64,000 bases of DNA from CAWAND01 sp963783335. GTDB lineage: Bacteria > Chloroflexota > Anaerolineae > Anaerolineales > E44-bin32. The notes under the pieces were generated by a model, which did no database searches, was not told the origin of the DNA, and was given only the letters and a program-made list of their open reading frames with translations. Position 1 is the first letter of the stretch; the number at the start of each line of letters is the position of its first letter. Location: positions 248,001-312,000 of the forward strand of contig CAWAND010000002.1 of NCBI GenBank assembly GCA_963783335.1, read 5' to 3'. This document shows, piece by piece, positions 48,424 to 57,296 of the stretch. The position numbers and the translations under genes are program-made.

Positions 48424-49372
48424 TCAGCCCTCCAACCTGGAGATGATCGAGATGAAGGCTTCCTCCATGCGGGCCGGAGCCAGGCGGGCTCGATGGTAGC
48501 CGATGTGCCGATCGCGCAGCTGGGCTTCGATCTCGGGAAGGCGTCGCTTTCCCGAGTTCGACCAACAAATGCAGTGTCTCGCCGTACGTCTGAACCTCCT
48601 GGACTCCCGGGAGGTCGCCAGCGACAGCGGCGGCGGCCCGCCAGTCGTCGGGCTGGAGTTCGATCACGCGCCCTTCGAGGGGCGAGCGGATGGCCTTGGG
48701 CGTGTCGATCTCGATCAGCTTTCCCTGGTACATCAAGCCGACACGCGAGCAGCGATCGGCCTCGTCCATGTAGGGCGTGCTGACGACGATGGTCGTCCCC
48801 TGGGTGTAGAGATCGGTCAGGATGTCCCAAAACTCGCGACGCGAGACCGGATCGACCCCGGTGGTCGGCTCGTCCAAGAGCAGCAGGGAGGGCTGGTGGA
48901 TCAGCGTGCAGGCCAGCGCCAGCTTCTTCTGCATGCCTCCGGACAGATGCGCCGCCCGCCGGTCACGAAACGGTTCCAGCCCGGCGAAGGCCAACAGCCG
49001 CTGGGAACGATCTTTGATGTCGGCCGGACTGACGTCGAAGATCTCGGCAAAGAAGGTCAAATTCTCCTGCACCGACAGCTCGCCGTACAGGCTGAACTGC
49101 TGGGCCATGTAGCCGACGTGCGGTTTGAGGCCCTCGGATTGGGAGGCGAGATCGTAGCCGGCCACTGTGCCTTCCCCGTCGGTGATGTAGAGCAGCCCGG
49201 CCAGCAGGCGCAGTGTGGTGGTCTTCCCGGCGCCATCTGGGCCGACGAGTCCAAACAGCTCGCCGGGGCGGATCGTCAGATTCAGGTCGACCACGGCGTG
49301 GGTCTTCTTGAAATCGCGACACAGGCCGCGGGTTTCGACCATCGGGCGCGTGCCCGATTGGTCAGGGGACAT
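48424..49372 (-). CDS. ABC-2 exporter ATPase, first (YbhF N-half-like), frame-broken near the end
   Basis: This ATPase of about 315 residues has the YbhF-type Walker A G-P-D-G-A-G-K-T-T, signature L-S-G-G-M-Q-K-K and Walker B L-L-L-D-E-P-T-T-G-V-D. A surplus T in the TTT at 48548-48550 (A on the coding strand) breaks the frame. Corrected, it ends M-E-E-A-F-I-S-I-I-S-R-L-E-G with TGA at 48424-48426; uncorrected, it runs on to 48395. ATG 49372 is the likely start. Confidence 0.87.
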
Positions 49373-49391
49373 GCTGGTCAAGGTGAGCGTC

Positions 49392-49664
49392 CTAGCGGCG
49401 TGCGACGCGGAAGAGCCACAGCACGAGCAGGGCTCCGGCGGCGGGCTCGATCGCCACGCCCAGGTAGCGCATCGTGTTGGAAAAGCCCATGGCCGGGATG
49501 ACGTACCAGTCCAGCAGCCCGATGGCCACGGCGGAGATCACGGCCGCAATGTAGTCACCTCGCACGCCGATCGGTCGTTTGTCCTTCCAGATCGGCCCGG
49601 CCAGGGCGCCGATGATCAAGCCGACCACGACCATCACCACGATCAGAATGAGGATGTTGAGCAT
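49392..49664 (-). CDS. Small GlsB/YeaQ/YmgE-like membrane protein
   Basis: This 90-residue protein has three hydrophobic helices and a Gly-rich first segment (V-G-L-I-I-G-A-L-A-G-P) like transglycosylase-associated proteins of the YeaQ/YmgE group. Assignment is moderate because the family is defined by little sequence. It is the first gene after the TetR operator at 49699-49718 and lies 19 bases before the exporter ATPase, so it is probably part of the operon. Confidence 0.6.
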   Translation of the reverse strand: MLNILILIVVMVVVGLIIGALAGPIWKDKRPIGVRGDYIAAVISAVAIGLLDWYVIPAMGFSNTMRYLGVAIEPAAGALLVLWLFRVARR

Positions 49665-49698
49665 GTCACTTTCCCTTCCTTAGGGGGCCGGCAGTCAA

Positions 49699-49718
49699 AA
49701 CCGACTGGTCAGTCGGTT
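49699..49718. promoter_or_regulatory. TetR-type operator before the exporter operon
   Basis: AACCGACT-GGTC-AGTCGGTT has perfect 8-base arms. It is 35 bases upstream of the small membrane protein ATG and shares the GACTGGTC(A/G)GTC core with the site at 50366-50385. Confidence 0.7.
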
Positions 49719-49747
49719 GACCCGGCAAAAAAAACGGTCCGACAGAG

Positions 49748-50344
49748 TCATGCCTTGACACCGTCCAGCAGAAGAGTGATGCTGGCGCGGATGTTCTTCT
49801 CCGGTTCAATGAGATTCCGGTCGTAGACCCACAACAACATTGTGCCCTCGATAATGGCCCCCACCGCGGCACTTACCTCGCGAGGGTTCACTTTCTTGAA
49901 TTCTCCGCTTTCCACGCCGCGTTGGATCAGCGGATCCAGTATGCTCACATAGCTGTTCATGTACTGTTTGATCGCCTTTTGAACCAGCTTGTTCCGAAAG
50001 GCGAGGGCCAGGAACTCGTAGGTGATCGGCATGAAGTGGAGCATGCGGTTGATGTCCTTGATTGCCACCTCTGTGAAGCCCCGCAGGGCCTCGGTGGCGC
50101 TGGACTCCGATTGTTTGATCTCCTCCAGTTCCCTGAATTCGAGTCGAAAGAGCCGGTCCATGATGCCAAAGATGATGTCGTCTTTGCTCTTGAAGTACCA
50201 GTACAACGCCCCCTTGCTTAGGCCCGTCTCTTCCACGATGTCGTCCATTCGGGCATGGTCGAAACCTTTTTGGGCAAAGACCTCGGTAGCAGCGTCCAGA
50301 ATCTGCTCCTTGCGTTCCTCGCTGACGTCTTCTCTAGGAGACAT
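49748..50344 (-). CDS. TetR/AcrR-family repressor of the ABC-2 exporter operon
   Basis: In this 198-residue regulator, residues about 8-55 are the helix-turn-helix domain (I-L-D-A-A-T-E-V-F-A-Q-K-G-F and T-G-L-S-K-G-A-L-Y-W-Y-F). The C-terminal ligand domain is helical. Matching operators lie just upstream of its own start (50366-50385) and of the next gene (49699-49718), so autorepression and control of the exporter are likely. The gene context resembles E. coli CecR-YbhGFSR. Confidence 0.9.
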   Translation of the reverse strand: MSPREDVSEERKEQILDAATEVFAQKGFDHARMDDIVEETGLSKGALYWYFKSKDDIIFGIMDRLFRLEFRELEEIKQSESSATEALRGFTEVAIKDINRMLHFMPITYEFLALAFRNKLVQKAIKQYMNSYVSILDPLIQRGVESGEFKKVNPREVSAAVGAIIEGTMLLWVYDRNLIEPEKNIRASITLLLDGVKA

Positions 50345-50365
50345 GTCTACCGTCACCACCTTCTA

Positions 50366-50385
50366 AACTGACTGGTCGGTCAGTT
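50366..50385. promoter_or_regulatory. TetR-type operator before the regulator gene
   Basis: AACTGACTGGTCGGTCAGTT has 7-base arms and is 22 bases upstream of the regulator ATG. It shares its core with 49699-49718. TATAGAAT just beyond it (50385-50392) may be part of the promoter. Confidence 0.7.
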
Positions 50386-50805
50386 ATAGAATACACTCTC
50401 CCGGTCGGTTGTCAAGGGGGAGGCTGCGCGCGCGTGGAAGACCGGTTTGTGAATTGGCAGGGAACAGACGCCGGCCTCGACTTGTGAAAATGTTCACTAG
50501 CTTCCGCCACCGGCAATCAGTCCGACCTTCGAGGTCTGCCAACCGGCAAGAGTCCCCGCAGGTGACTTGGATCAGGACGCATTCGTTGTAGAATGGTCGC
50601 AGGCGGGCGGCCGAAAGTGCCTTTCTTTACCGGCTGGGTCCGCCAGCTGCTCCAAGGCGCAGCAGTGGAACGCGTCCTGCGAGGCAGCTTTCAAGTCGGT
50701 GGGTGTGTGCCGGTCTCTCAACGCAGTACTTCCAACACGCAGGTCACATTTGCATCCGCAAGCGAACCGCTGAGTCCGTCAACCCATGAGCAGAAGGGGT
50801 GTCGC
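50386..50805. other. Divergent spacer between TetR gene and kinase-GH99 gene
   Basis: These 420 bases hold no supported gene. The palindrome at 50482-50499 is the only clear element. An open frame runs from 50593 into the kinase gene, but its first 71 codons show no homology. Confidence 0.4.
50482..50499. repeat. Rex-like palindrome, copy 6
   Basis: TTGTGA-AAATGT-TCACTA matches TTGTGAA-N4-TTCACAA except for one outer base. It lies about 310 bases upstream of the kinase ATG and about 100 bases beyond the TetR operator. Confidence 0.55.
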
Positions 50806-53514
50806 ATGGTACCTTCCGCGTTTGGCCGCTACCAGATCATCGAAGAGATCGGTCGAGGCGGGATGGCGCGTGTCTACCGCGCCCTCGATCCTCGCTTCGA
50901 GCGTGATGTGGCCGTCAAGGTTCTGCCCAGCGAAGTGATGGATGAAGCCATGTTTCGCGCGCGGTTTGAGCGCGAAGCCAAAGTCATCGCCGCCCTGGAG
51001 CACCCGGCGATTGTGGCCGTGTACGACTTTGGCGACCAGGATGGCCAACCCTACTTGGTGATGCGCTACATGCCAGGTGGGTCGCTCCGGGAGCGGCTGA
51101 CGGACGGGAAGATGCCTCCAGAGGAGGCCTCGGCCCTTGTCCGCCGGATGGCCTCGGCGCTGGACTACGCTCACGATCGCGGCATCATTCACCGTGACCT
51201 CAAGCCGGGGAACATACTTTTCGATGGTCGAGGTGATCCCTATTTGACGGACTTCGGCATCGTCAAGATGGCGCAAAGCAGCGCCACCTTGACGGGGGAG
51301 GCCATCATCGGTACCCCGGCCTACATGAGCCCGGAGCAGGCCCAGGGTGACACCACCATCGATCACCGCACTGACGTGTATTCGCTGGGCGTGATCTTGT
51401 TCGAGATGTTGACCGGTAATCAACCCTACTCGGCCGACACCCCCATCAGCCTGGCCTTGAAACACATCCGTGAACCCATCCCGAGGCTCGCGGACTTTTC
51501 GGCCGATCTGCCGCCGGGGATGCAGGACATCGTTGATCAGGCGATGGCCAAATCACCTGTTGACCGTTTTGGAAGCGCGGCCCGTATGGCCAAGGCCCTG
51601 GAGGCGCTGGGTGCCTCGCACGAAACTCGCCTTGGGTCAGCTCCTGTCGTCGCACCGGCCGAAGATGCCCCCGAATCCGAATCCGAGGCCATCGTCCAGG
51701 AAGAGGTCGAGACCGAGTCTGAAACCTCGGTTGGCGGCCCGCCGATGGTGCCGGCACCGGGCGACACCGGCTTGGGGGCCACCCTTCAGCCTGTTGAGCC
51801 TTCCGCCGGAGAAACGGTGGTGGCCGGCGATGAGGTGGAGATTGAGCCACCTAAGCCGGCGGTCGAACCGGTCGCCATGGGCGAACAAGCGCCGGGGTTC
51901 CACCTACCGAGAATGGCCTGGTATGGCGGTGGCGCGGTGGCACTCGTGGCGTTGGCGATCGGCGGCTTCTTCGCTTTCAGAGGCGCCAGCCCCGCCATGG
52001 CCGATTCGACGCCGACCGCGGCTGTCCCGGTTGTGCAGGCAACCTCCATCAGCGAACGGCCGACGGAGCCCTCGCCGGCCCCGTGGCCGGAGGTCGCCGG
52101 GGAACCGCCAGATGAGAATGTGGGGGCCTTCTACTATCCGTGGTATGGCAACCCTGATGTGGACGGCGAATGGATTCACTGGCAGGAGAACGGCCAGCAG
52201 CCGCCCGACAACCTTGCGAGCGACTATTTCCCTCTGCTCGGACCCTACAGCTCAATGGACCCATCGGTCGTTGCCCAACATTTCGCATGGCTCCGAGAGG
52301 CGGGCGTGGGTGTGGTCATCACGTCTTGGTGGGGGCCGGGCGATCGAACCGACCAGGCTGTGCCCATGCTGCTTGAAATCGCCGACCACTACGGCCTCAA
52401 AGTCGCCTTCCACATTGAACCCAGCGATGACCGGAGCGCAGACAACCTGATCGATCGCATCAGCTACATCATCGATCAATATGGAGGCAGTCCCGCCTTC
52501 TTCCGCACCTCCGAACCCAGCCGGTGGATATCCAACCCAGAGCCAAAAGGGTTGTTCTTCCTGTTCGATCCGTACCATCAACCAGGAAACGACGGAGAGC
52601 CGGTGCCTGAATACTGGACCGGAGCTCTAGACTCTATCCATGACGCCAACCTGGGCGTGGTCCTGGCCAGCACGCCGGACATCCAGTGGTCCCAAGAGGG
52701 ACACTTCGACGGGCTGTACAACTATGCTTATGTGGGCCCCGATCCTGGCAACCCGGATGTCTTTGCCTGGGGGCGCGAGCTCCCTGGCGGAGCATGGTAT
52801 GTCCCCAGTGTGCTTCCGGGGTACTCGGCCAAGAGAATTGGCTATCCAGCCGACGCGTTTGTGCCGCGCAACGACGGGGCCACCTACGACGCCCAGTGGG
52901 ATAGCGCCCTCAACCAGGGCGTGCGGCCGAACATGGTGACGATCACCTCCTTCAACGAATGGCATGAAGGCACGTCCATCGAGCCGGCATCGGTGGACAA
53001 GCCGGGCGGCCCGGACGCCTATGCGGATTTCGGGGCGGTGGGTCCGCTGGGCTACCTTGAACAGACTCGCGCTTGGGTTGAGCGATTTCGCGGGATGGAC
53101 TTTGCGCCGAGATATCGAGTTCAGGTCCACCTCGTCACGACCTCAGACTGGACGGATTTCCGACTGTTGAGTGGAGGCAAGTGGCGGGGCGGCACGCTGT
53201 TGGCGGGTGACGACAGTCCCGGCGAACATGACGTGGGCGACAACTTCATCAACGTGACCCAGCCGCTTTCGCGGGCCAACGCGGGAGGGCAGGTCGAGAG
53301 GCTGTTCGAACTCACGCTCACAGGTGTCGATCCGCAGGGCGAACTGAGATTCGCCATCGAGCGGGGTCATTTGGGCAGCACGACCGTAGAGTTGTTCCGG
53401 ATGCAGGGGGATGAGCCCGTGCTTGTCCAGAGGATGCGTTGGGCGGGAATCATCGAGGGCAGCAGCAACCGCAAGCTTTTCGATGTTCCGGCGGGGGACA
53501 TCGTTGGGCCGTAG
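50806..53514 (+). CDS. Transmembrane Ser/Thr protein kinase fused to an extracellular GH99-like domain
   Basis: In this 902-residue protein, residues 1-265 are a Hanks-type kinase: G-R-G-G-M-A-R-V-Y (16-24), Lys38, H-R-D (129-131) and D-F-G (149-151), with a G-T-P-A-Y-M-S-P-E-Q activation segment. An acidic, Pro-rich linker leads to one membrane helix (about 370-393). The outside part (about 435-765) begins G-A-F-Y-Y-P-W-Y-G and ends S-F-N-E-W-H-E-G-T-S-I-E-P. The Glu718/Glu721 pair aligns with the catalytic glutamates known for GH99 endo-mannosidases. About 130 further residues look like a beta domain. AAGGGG precedes ATG 50806. Whether the outer domain hydrolyses or only senses glycans is unknown. 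Confidence 0.88.
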   Translation: MVPSAFGRYQIIEEIGRGGMARVYRALDPRFERDVAVKVLPSEVMDEAMFRARFEREAKVIAALEHPAIVAVYDFGDQDGQPYLVMRYMPGGSLRERLTDGKMPPEEASALVRRMASALDYAHDRGIIHRDLKPGNILFDGRGDPYLTDFGIVKMAQSSATLTGEAIIGTPAYMSPEQAQGDTTIDHRTDVYSLGVILFEMLTGNQPYSADTPISLALKHIREPIPRLADFSADLPPGMQDIVDQAMAKSPVDRFGSAARMAKALEALGASHETRLGSAPVVAPAEDAPESESEAIVQEEVETESETSVGGPPMVPAPGDTGLGATLQPVEPSAGETVVAGDEVEIEPPKPAVEPVAMGEQAPGFHLPRMAWYGGGAVALVALAIGGFFAFRGASPAMADSTPTAAVPVVQATSISERPTEPSPAPWPEVAGEPPDENVGAFYYPWYGNPDVDGEWIHWQENGQQPPDNLASDYFPLLGPYSSMDPSVVAQHFAWLREAGVGVVITSWWGPGDRTDQAVPMLLEIADHYGLKVAFHIEPSDDRSADNLIDRISYIIDQYGGSPAFFRTSEPSRWISNPEPKGLFFLFDPYHQPGNDGEPVPEYWTGALDSIHDANLGVVLASTPDIQWSQEGHFDGLYNYAYVGPDPGNPDVFAWGRELPGGAWYVPSVLPGYSAKRIGYPADAFVPRNDGATYDAQWDSALNQGVRPNMVTITSFNEWHEGTSIEPASVDKPGGPDAYADFGAVGPLGYLEQTRAWVERFRGMDFAPRYRVQVHLVTTSDWTDFRLLSGGKWRGGTLLAGDDSPGEHDVGDNFINVTQPLSRANAGGQVERLFELTLTGVDPQGELRFAIERGHLGSTTVELFRMQGDEPVLVQRMRWAGIIEGSSNRKLFDVPAGDIVGP

Positions 53515-53612
53515 GCGGCAGGTGACGCCCATCTCCTGCGGCCCTCGGCGAAGGGGCCACAGAGCCTCGGATCGCTCGCGACGTTAAGTCAGCCCACCTT
53601 GCGAGCAGCGGG

Positions 53613-54374
53613 TCAGTTGCCCCTGCCGGGCTCTCCCAAGTGCGTCTCAAAGAAGCTCATCGTCCTGCGCCAGGCATCGTCGGCAGCTTCTTTGTCGTAG
53701 GAGCCCCCTTGGCTGTTGAAGAATGAATGGCGCGCCCCAGGGTAGGTCCGAATGTCATATGGGACCTCGTAGCGTTCGAGGCGGGATTCGAGTTCGGCCC
53801 CGGCTTTGGCCGTGAAATCTCGCTCAGGATAGCTGCCCACGATGGGACATGCCCCCGATAGGGCCGAGAGCGGCCGCGGATTCTGAGCATAGAAGATTGA
53901 GGCCGCTCGCATTTCGTCGTCGACACAAGCCAGTTGGAGCGCATAACTTCCCCCCATGCAGAAGCCGATGGCGCCCGTCCGTGAGGCGTCAACTTTCGGA
54001 TGCGCACGCAGTGCTTCGAGCGCCGCCTGGATCTCGGCCAGCGTCCCGTTGCCTAATGGGCGCACCAGGAGACCGTAGAAAACGCGAGCCATGCACACGG
54101 CACGGTTGCGGCCGCTGAAGAGATCCACCGCCATGGCCACATAGCTCTCGCCCGCCAGGCGGCGGGTGATGTCTCGGATGTTCTCGTTCAATCCTGAAAT
54201 CTCGTGGATCACCACCAAGCCCGGGAAGGGACCCTCCCCGTCTGGCTCCGCCCAATAGGTTGGCAGACCAGCTTCGGGTAGTCCACGCGCCTTGAGGATC
54301 TCATCGTGTACCTGGACCCCACCTTCTGATTCTGGCACGTCCTTGGCCTTTCTCCGAGACACTGACCTATTCAC
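53613..54374 (-). CDS. Dienelactone hydrolase-family protein
   Basis: This 253-residue alpha/beta hydrolase has the Cys nucleophile elbow G-F-C-M-G-G near residue 140, the H-E-I-S-G-L-N segment near residue 57 and the catalytic His in G-A-R-H-S-F near residue 215. Such enzymes open lactones or act on related esters. The GTG start at 54374 overlaps the TGA of the creatininase relic (GTGA). GTG use and this overlap suggest past translational coupling. Confidence 0.87.
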   Translation of the reverse strand: MNRSVSRRKAKDVPESEGGVQVHDEILKARGLPEAGLPTYWAEPDGEGPFPGLVVIHEISGLNENIRDITRRLAGESYVAMAVDLFSGRNRAVCMARVFYGLLVRPLGNGTLAEIQAALEALRAHPKVDASRTGAIGFCMGGSYALQLACVDDEMRAASIFYAQNPRPLSALSGACPIVGSYPERDFTAKAGAELESRLERYEVPYDIRTYPGARHSFFNSQGGSYDKEAADDAWRRTMSFFETHLGEPGRGN

Positions 54375-54706
54375 GAGACTGTGAAACTGAAATCCTGGTT
54401 GTCCAACAGAAGGCTGGCGAGCTCTTCGGCGGCACGCCCCAGGAAGCGCTCGCCCTTCTCCGCAGGTGGAGGTCGCGGATCATGAAATCTAAGATTTCGC
54501 TGTCGCCGCTGTGGGCATTCACAATTCCAAGGCGCCGGAATCCGGCTGAGACCACGCTCGACCCGACGTCACGCAGGGTGCGGCCCGCGCTGTTCGATGG
54601 ATGCCACCGGAAGGACAATCACCGCTCGATCCTTGTCAGGCAAATCATGGATCTCCGGCGAGGTCAGGGCGGGGAGGAAGCGATCATGTTTGGCATGGGC
54701 GATCAT
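54371..54706 (-). pseudogene. Creatininase-family relic with internal deletion and frameshifts
   Basis: Pieces in three frames belong to a creatininase-type amidohydrolase. The first (from ATG 54706) reads P-E-I-H-D-L ... V-I-V-L-P-V-A-S-I-E-Q. A second contains G-F-R-R-L-G-I-V-N-A-H-S-G-D. A third closes with G-E-R-F-L-G-R-A-A-E-E-L-A. Only about 110 codons of the usual 240 remain, and the metal-ligand stretch after S-I-E-Q is missing. It is surely nonfunctional. The stop overlaps the dienelactone hydrolase start. Confidence 0.7.
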
Positions 54707-54737
54707 GACGTCTCCTCGCGGATGGAAACTGAGCGGA

Positions 54738-55457
54738 CTACCAGCTGGGTCCGGCAGGCCGGCGGGCGAGCTCGGCCAGGTGTTCCCAGTCGTGTTCCAG
54801 CATGCGGCGGAGGGTCTGATGGAACGTCCGTGGCCCGTGACTCTTCTGAATCACGCGGCGTCTCTGCTCGTCGGTTGACTCTTCGGCGCGTTCGATGGCC
54901 ATGGCGCGGCACTGGTGTAGCGCTTCGGCCAACGGCACTTGTCCGCGCTCGGCCTGGGTGTGCAGGCGGGAGAAACCTGGAGCACTCCCCAGACCCGCCG
55001 CCAGGTAGCCTCCGGTGGCTCCGAGCACATGCAGCAAGATGGCCCTAGCAGTTCTGCCCCCCAGCGCGGGATCGGCATCCAGTTGAGCGTCCGATCGCCC
55101 CTCGGCCCAGTCCGCCAGCGCACCCCTGATCCACCCGAAGCGACGCAAGTAGAGATCCAACGCCACCTGCGTCACCGGCTCAAAATCCGGGCCATACATG
55201 ACGTAAGGCGAGCCGTTGCCCAGCCACGTGCCCTCGGTCACATGCTCGGCCACCCGGGTGGTGATCGGCGCCCCCGGATCGACGTTTTCGCCGTGGGCCT
55301 GCATGAACGCCAGGAAGCTTTGGATGGCCTGCGGAGTCGCGTCAAGCGCCGCCTCAGTGGTTGGGCCGACTGCCACGCAGCCGAGAAGGTCCAACACGTG
55401 GACCATCGTCTTGCGGTGACGAGGTCCGGATTCGAGGTACAGGTCGTATGCGGTCAT
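54738..55457 (-). CDS. HicB-like N-terminal domain fused to a DinB-like domain
   Basis: This protein of about 239 residues has, in residues about 1-70, a HicB/UPF0150-like beta-alpha segment (Y-D-L-Y-L-E-S-G, V-G-P-T-T-E-A-A-L). The rest resembles DinB four-helix proteins with H-V-L-G-A-T-G-G-Y-L and the terminal L-E-H-D-W-E-H-L-A-E-L motif. The function is unknown. ATG 55457 is chosen because the conserved part begins there; no clear ribosome site is visible. Confidence 0.65.
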   Translation of the reverse strand: MTAYDLYLESGPRHRKTMVHVLDLLGCVAVGPTTEAALDATPQAIQSFLAFMQAHGENVDPGAPITTRVAEHVTEGTWLGNGSPYVMYGPDFEPVTQVALDLYLRRFGWIRGALADWAEGRSDAQLDADPALGGRTARAILLHVLGATGGYLAAGLGSAPGFSRLHTQAERGQVPLAEALHQCRAMAIERAEESTDEQRRRVIQKSHGPRTFHQTLRRMLEHDWEHLAELARRPAGPSW

Positions 55458-55650
55458 GAGTGGGCTGGAATGTACTCTTTTCAAGCTGGCGATGATGTGA
55501 TTCTACATGATGTCGGGATGGCCGCCTGCCAGGTGAGCGAAACTCGACCCTCGGTGGCGTGTGAGATCGCCTATACTACCTGGGTGCGGCCGTCGATCCG
55601 CCCATCCTCGGGCGGGGGCGCATAGGTGGGTTTCACGCCGGAGCGGGACC

Positions 55651-56484
55651 ATGACCACATCCAAACTACTGACGTCTGTATGGGAACTCTATCCGTCTGT
55701 CCTCGTCGGTTCGGCAGTTCTCCTGCTGGCCTACGGCCTGGCCGTCGGCTGGCGCTTCACGCGTCGAGCTGTGTATTTCGTCCTGGGTGTGTTGATCATG
55801 GCCTGGTCGCTGGTGGGCTTCCTGGACGTTCTCGGGGATGACTACTTGTTCAGTGCCCACATGGCTCAGCACCTCATCCTTATCGAAGTCGTGCCGCTCC
55901 TGCTGTTGGTGGGTACCCCATCCGACGTGGTGGAGCGATTGCTGGACATCCCGTTATTCAGCCGGCTGGAGCGCGTGTTGGGCAATCCTTGGGTGGCCTG
56001 GACGACAGGAATCTTCGTGCTGTATGTTTGGCATCTTCCTCCGCTCTACAATGCCGCTCTCGCCAATGAGAACATACATGTCTTCCAGCATCTGACCTTC
56101 TTGGCAAGCGCGACCATGTTCTGGTGGCCCATCCTATCCCCACTCCAATCACGCCGGGTTTCGCTGCCGGTGGCCTTCCTGTACCTGATGGGTGCCGCCA
56201 TCGCCAATACCTTCTTGGGAATCATCGTGGCCTACGTGCCTCCCAGCGTCTACCCTGCCTACAGCCATCCGGCCGACCCGGAAGGCATTCTGGCGCTGAT
56301 ACGGAATCAGTGGCGCCTTAGTCGTGAGGCTGACCAGGTCCTGGGGGGGATGCTGATGTGGGTGCCGGGCGGCCTGGTGTTCGCCGGCGTGATCTTCAAT
56401 GTGCTCGCCAAGTGGTATTCCGAGTCTGACCTCAAAGCCGAACTGAGCGGCCAGCCGGTCCACTCACAATCTCCGCCGCGCTGA
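55651..56484 (+). CDS. ctaG: Cytochrome c oxidase assembly factor CtaG (caa3 type)
   Basis: This 277-residue protein has about seven helices and the caa3-CtaG motifs S-A-H-M-A-Q-H-L near residue 68, Y-V-W-H-L-P-P-L-Y near residue 127, H-V-F-Q-H-L-T-F near residue 146 and a late G-G-M-L-M-W-V-P. The His residues are thought to deliver copper to the oxidase. It opens a cluster of copper-related genes running to about 60 kb. ATG 55651 follows a GGAG-type site. Confidence 0.9.
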   Translation: MTTSKLLTSVWELYPSVLVGSAVLLLAYGLAVGWRFTRRAVYFVLGVLIMAWSLVGFLDVLGDDYLFSAHMAQHLILIEVVPLLLLVGTPSDVVERLLDIPLFSRLERVLGNPWVAWTTGIFVLYVWHLPPLYNAALANENIHVFQHLTFLASATMFWWPILSPLQSRRVSLPVAFLYLMGAAIANTFLGIIVAYVPPSVYPAYSHPADPEGILALIRNQWRLSREADQVLGGMLMWVPGGLVFAGVIFNVLAKWYSESDLKAELSGQPVHSQSPPR

Positions 56485-56503
56485 TCTGTCCGGGTGCTGC
56501 CTC

Positions 56504-56521
56504 TTGTGAAATCCATCACAA
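56504..56521. repeat. Rex-like palindrome, copy 7
   Basis: TTGTGA-AATCCA-TCACAA starts 20 bases after the ctaG stop codon and 116 bases before the next start. TATAATTCGG at 56570-56579 may be the -10 region of the following gene. Confidence 0.6.
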
Positions 56522-56636
56522 TACCCTTGAAGGTGGCCAAACCGGGCGGCCAGCAGCTCAACACGCTCGGTATAATTCGGGAGTGTGCTGGAATTGATCG
56601 GCCGCGAGCAACGCACCTTTGAGGATCCAAGACGTG

Positions 56637-56816
56637 ATGATGCTGTTCCTCACCCCATTGTTCCACGGCACCGCAGGCTGGTGGGATGAGATCCTGTGCC
56701 TGATTCCCAGCTTGCTTCTGGTGGGGTTGGTCCTGTACATGGTGTGGTCTGATCGCCAGCAGAAAGCTAGGGCAAAGGACGATCTCGATTCAACGCCGAA
56801 TGGACCGACTCCGTGA
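56637..56816 (+). CDS. Small single-helix membrane protein
   Basis: This 59-residue protein has a hydrophobic stretch (L-I-P-S-L-L-L-V-G-L-V-L-Y) at residues about 20-38 followed by a charged tail. Its stop overlaps the GTG start of the next gene (GTGA), and a TATAAT at 56570-56575 lies upstream. The position within the copper/oxidase cluster suggests an accessory role. I recognise no family. Confidence 0.5.
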   Translation: MMLFLTPLFHGTAGWWDEILCLIPSLLLVGLVLYMVWSDRQQKARAKDDLDSTPNGPTP

Positions 56817-57226
56817 AGGCCGGGCGGGTGCCAGACAATCAAGTGGCTAGGGGCCGCACCCCATCGCCGTGCGTCCACGCCCGGCGGGGAAGGTTCACAG
56901 CACGCGCTATGTTGTTCGTCTTCTTGGCGGGCTACCTGAGCCTGGCGCAGCCGGGAATCTGCTCATGCTGGCTCCTGCAGGACGTGCGCCATGTCCACCC
57001 CCACCCAGCTGGCCACGCAGATCAGCCTCATTCGCACGACTACCTATTCGAGATGTTTGCTTCGGCGCCGGCGCTTGTCCCCGTCCTGCCCCTCGAGCGG
57101 CCGTCTGTTCTCCTCGACCTGACGTCGATGAGGGGGGTATGGAGGAATCACAGCGAGGCGAATCCTGGAGAAGAAACTCCCGGACCCTCCCCGCCCACGC
57201 CTCCGCCGGAGCCCCGCCCGGCATAA
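56813..57226 (+). CDS. Secreted or anchored His-rich small protein, unknown family
   Basis: This 137-residue protein has a hydrophobic segment at residues about 32-48 followed by C-S-C-W. A His-rich patch, R-H-V-H-P-H-P-A-G-H-A-D-Q-P-H-S-H, spans about 58-74, and the C-terminus is Pro-rich. The His/Cys content and the neighbours (CtaG, CopC-CopD) suggest copper binding outside the cell membrane; this is inference. GTG start, coupled to the preceding gene. Confidence 0.5.
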   Translation: MKAGRVPDNQVARGRTPSPCVHARRGRFTARAMLFVFLAGYLSLAQPGICSCWLLQDVRHVHPHPAGHADQPHSHDYLFEMFASAPALVPVLPLERPSVLLDLTSMRGVWRNHSEANPGEETPGPSPPTPPPEPRPA

Positions 57227-57296
57227 ACCCTGACAAGTTCACCCGACCCAGGACAACCTGGGGGGGAAGTTTGAGTTAGCAATGAGGAGAATGGAT

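Noticed and set aside
47289..48830. Long N-terminal extension of the YbhS-like permease
   Set aside because: The extension lies over the ATPase gene in another frame; ATG 48422 is directly after the corrected ATPase stop.
50593..50805. N-terminal 71-codon extension of the kinase
   Set aside because: No domain precedes the kinase start and ATG 50806 has a suitable ribosome site.
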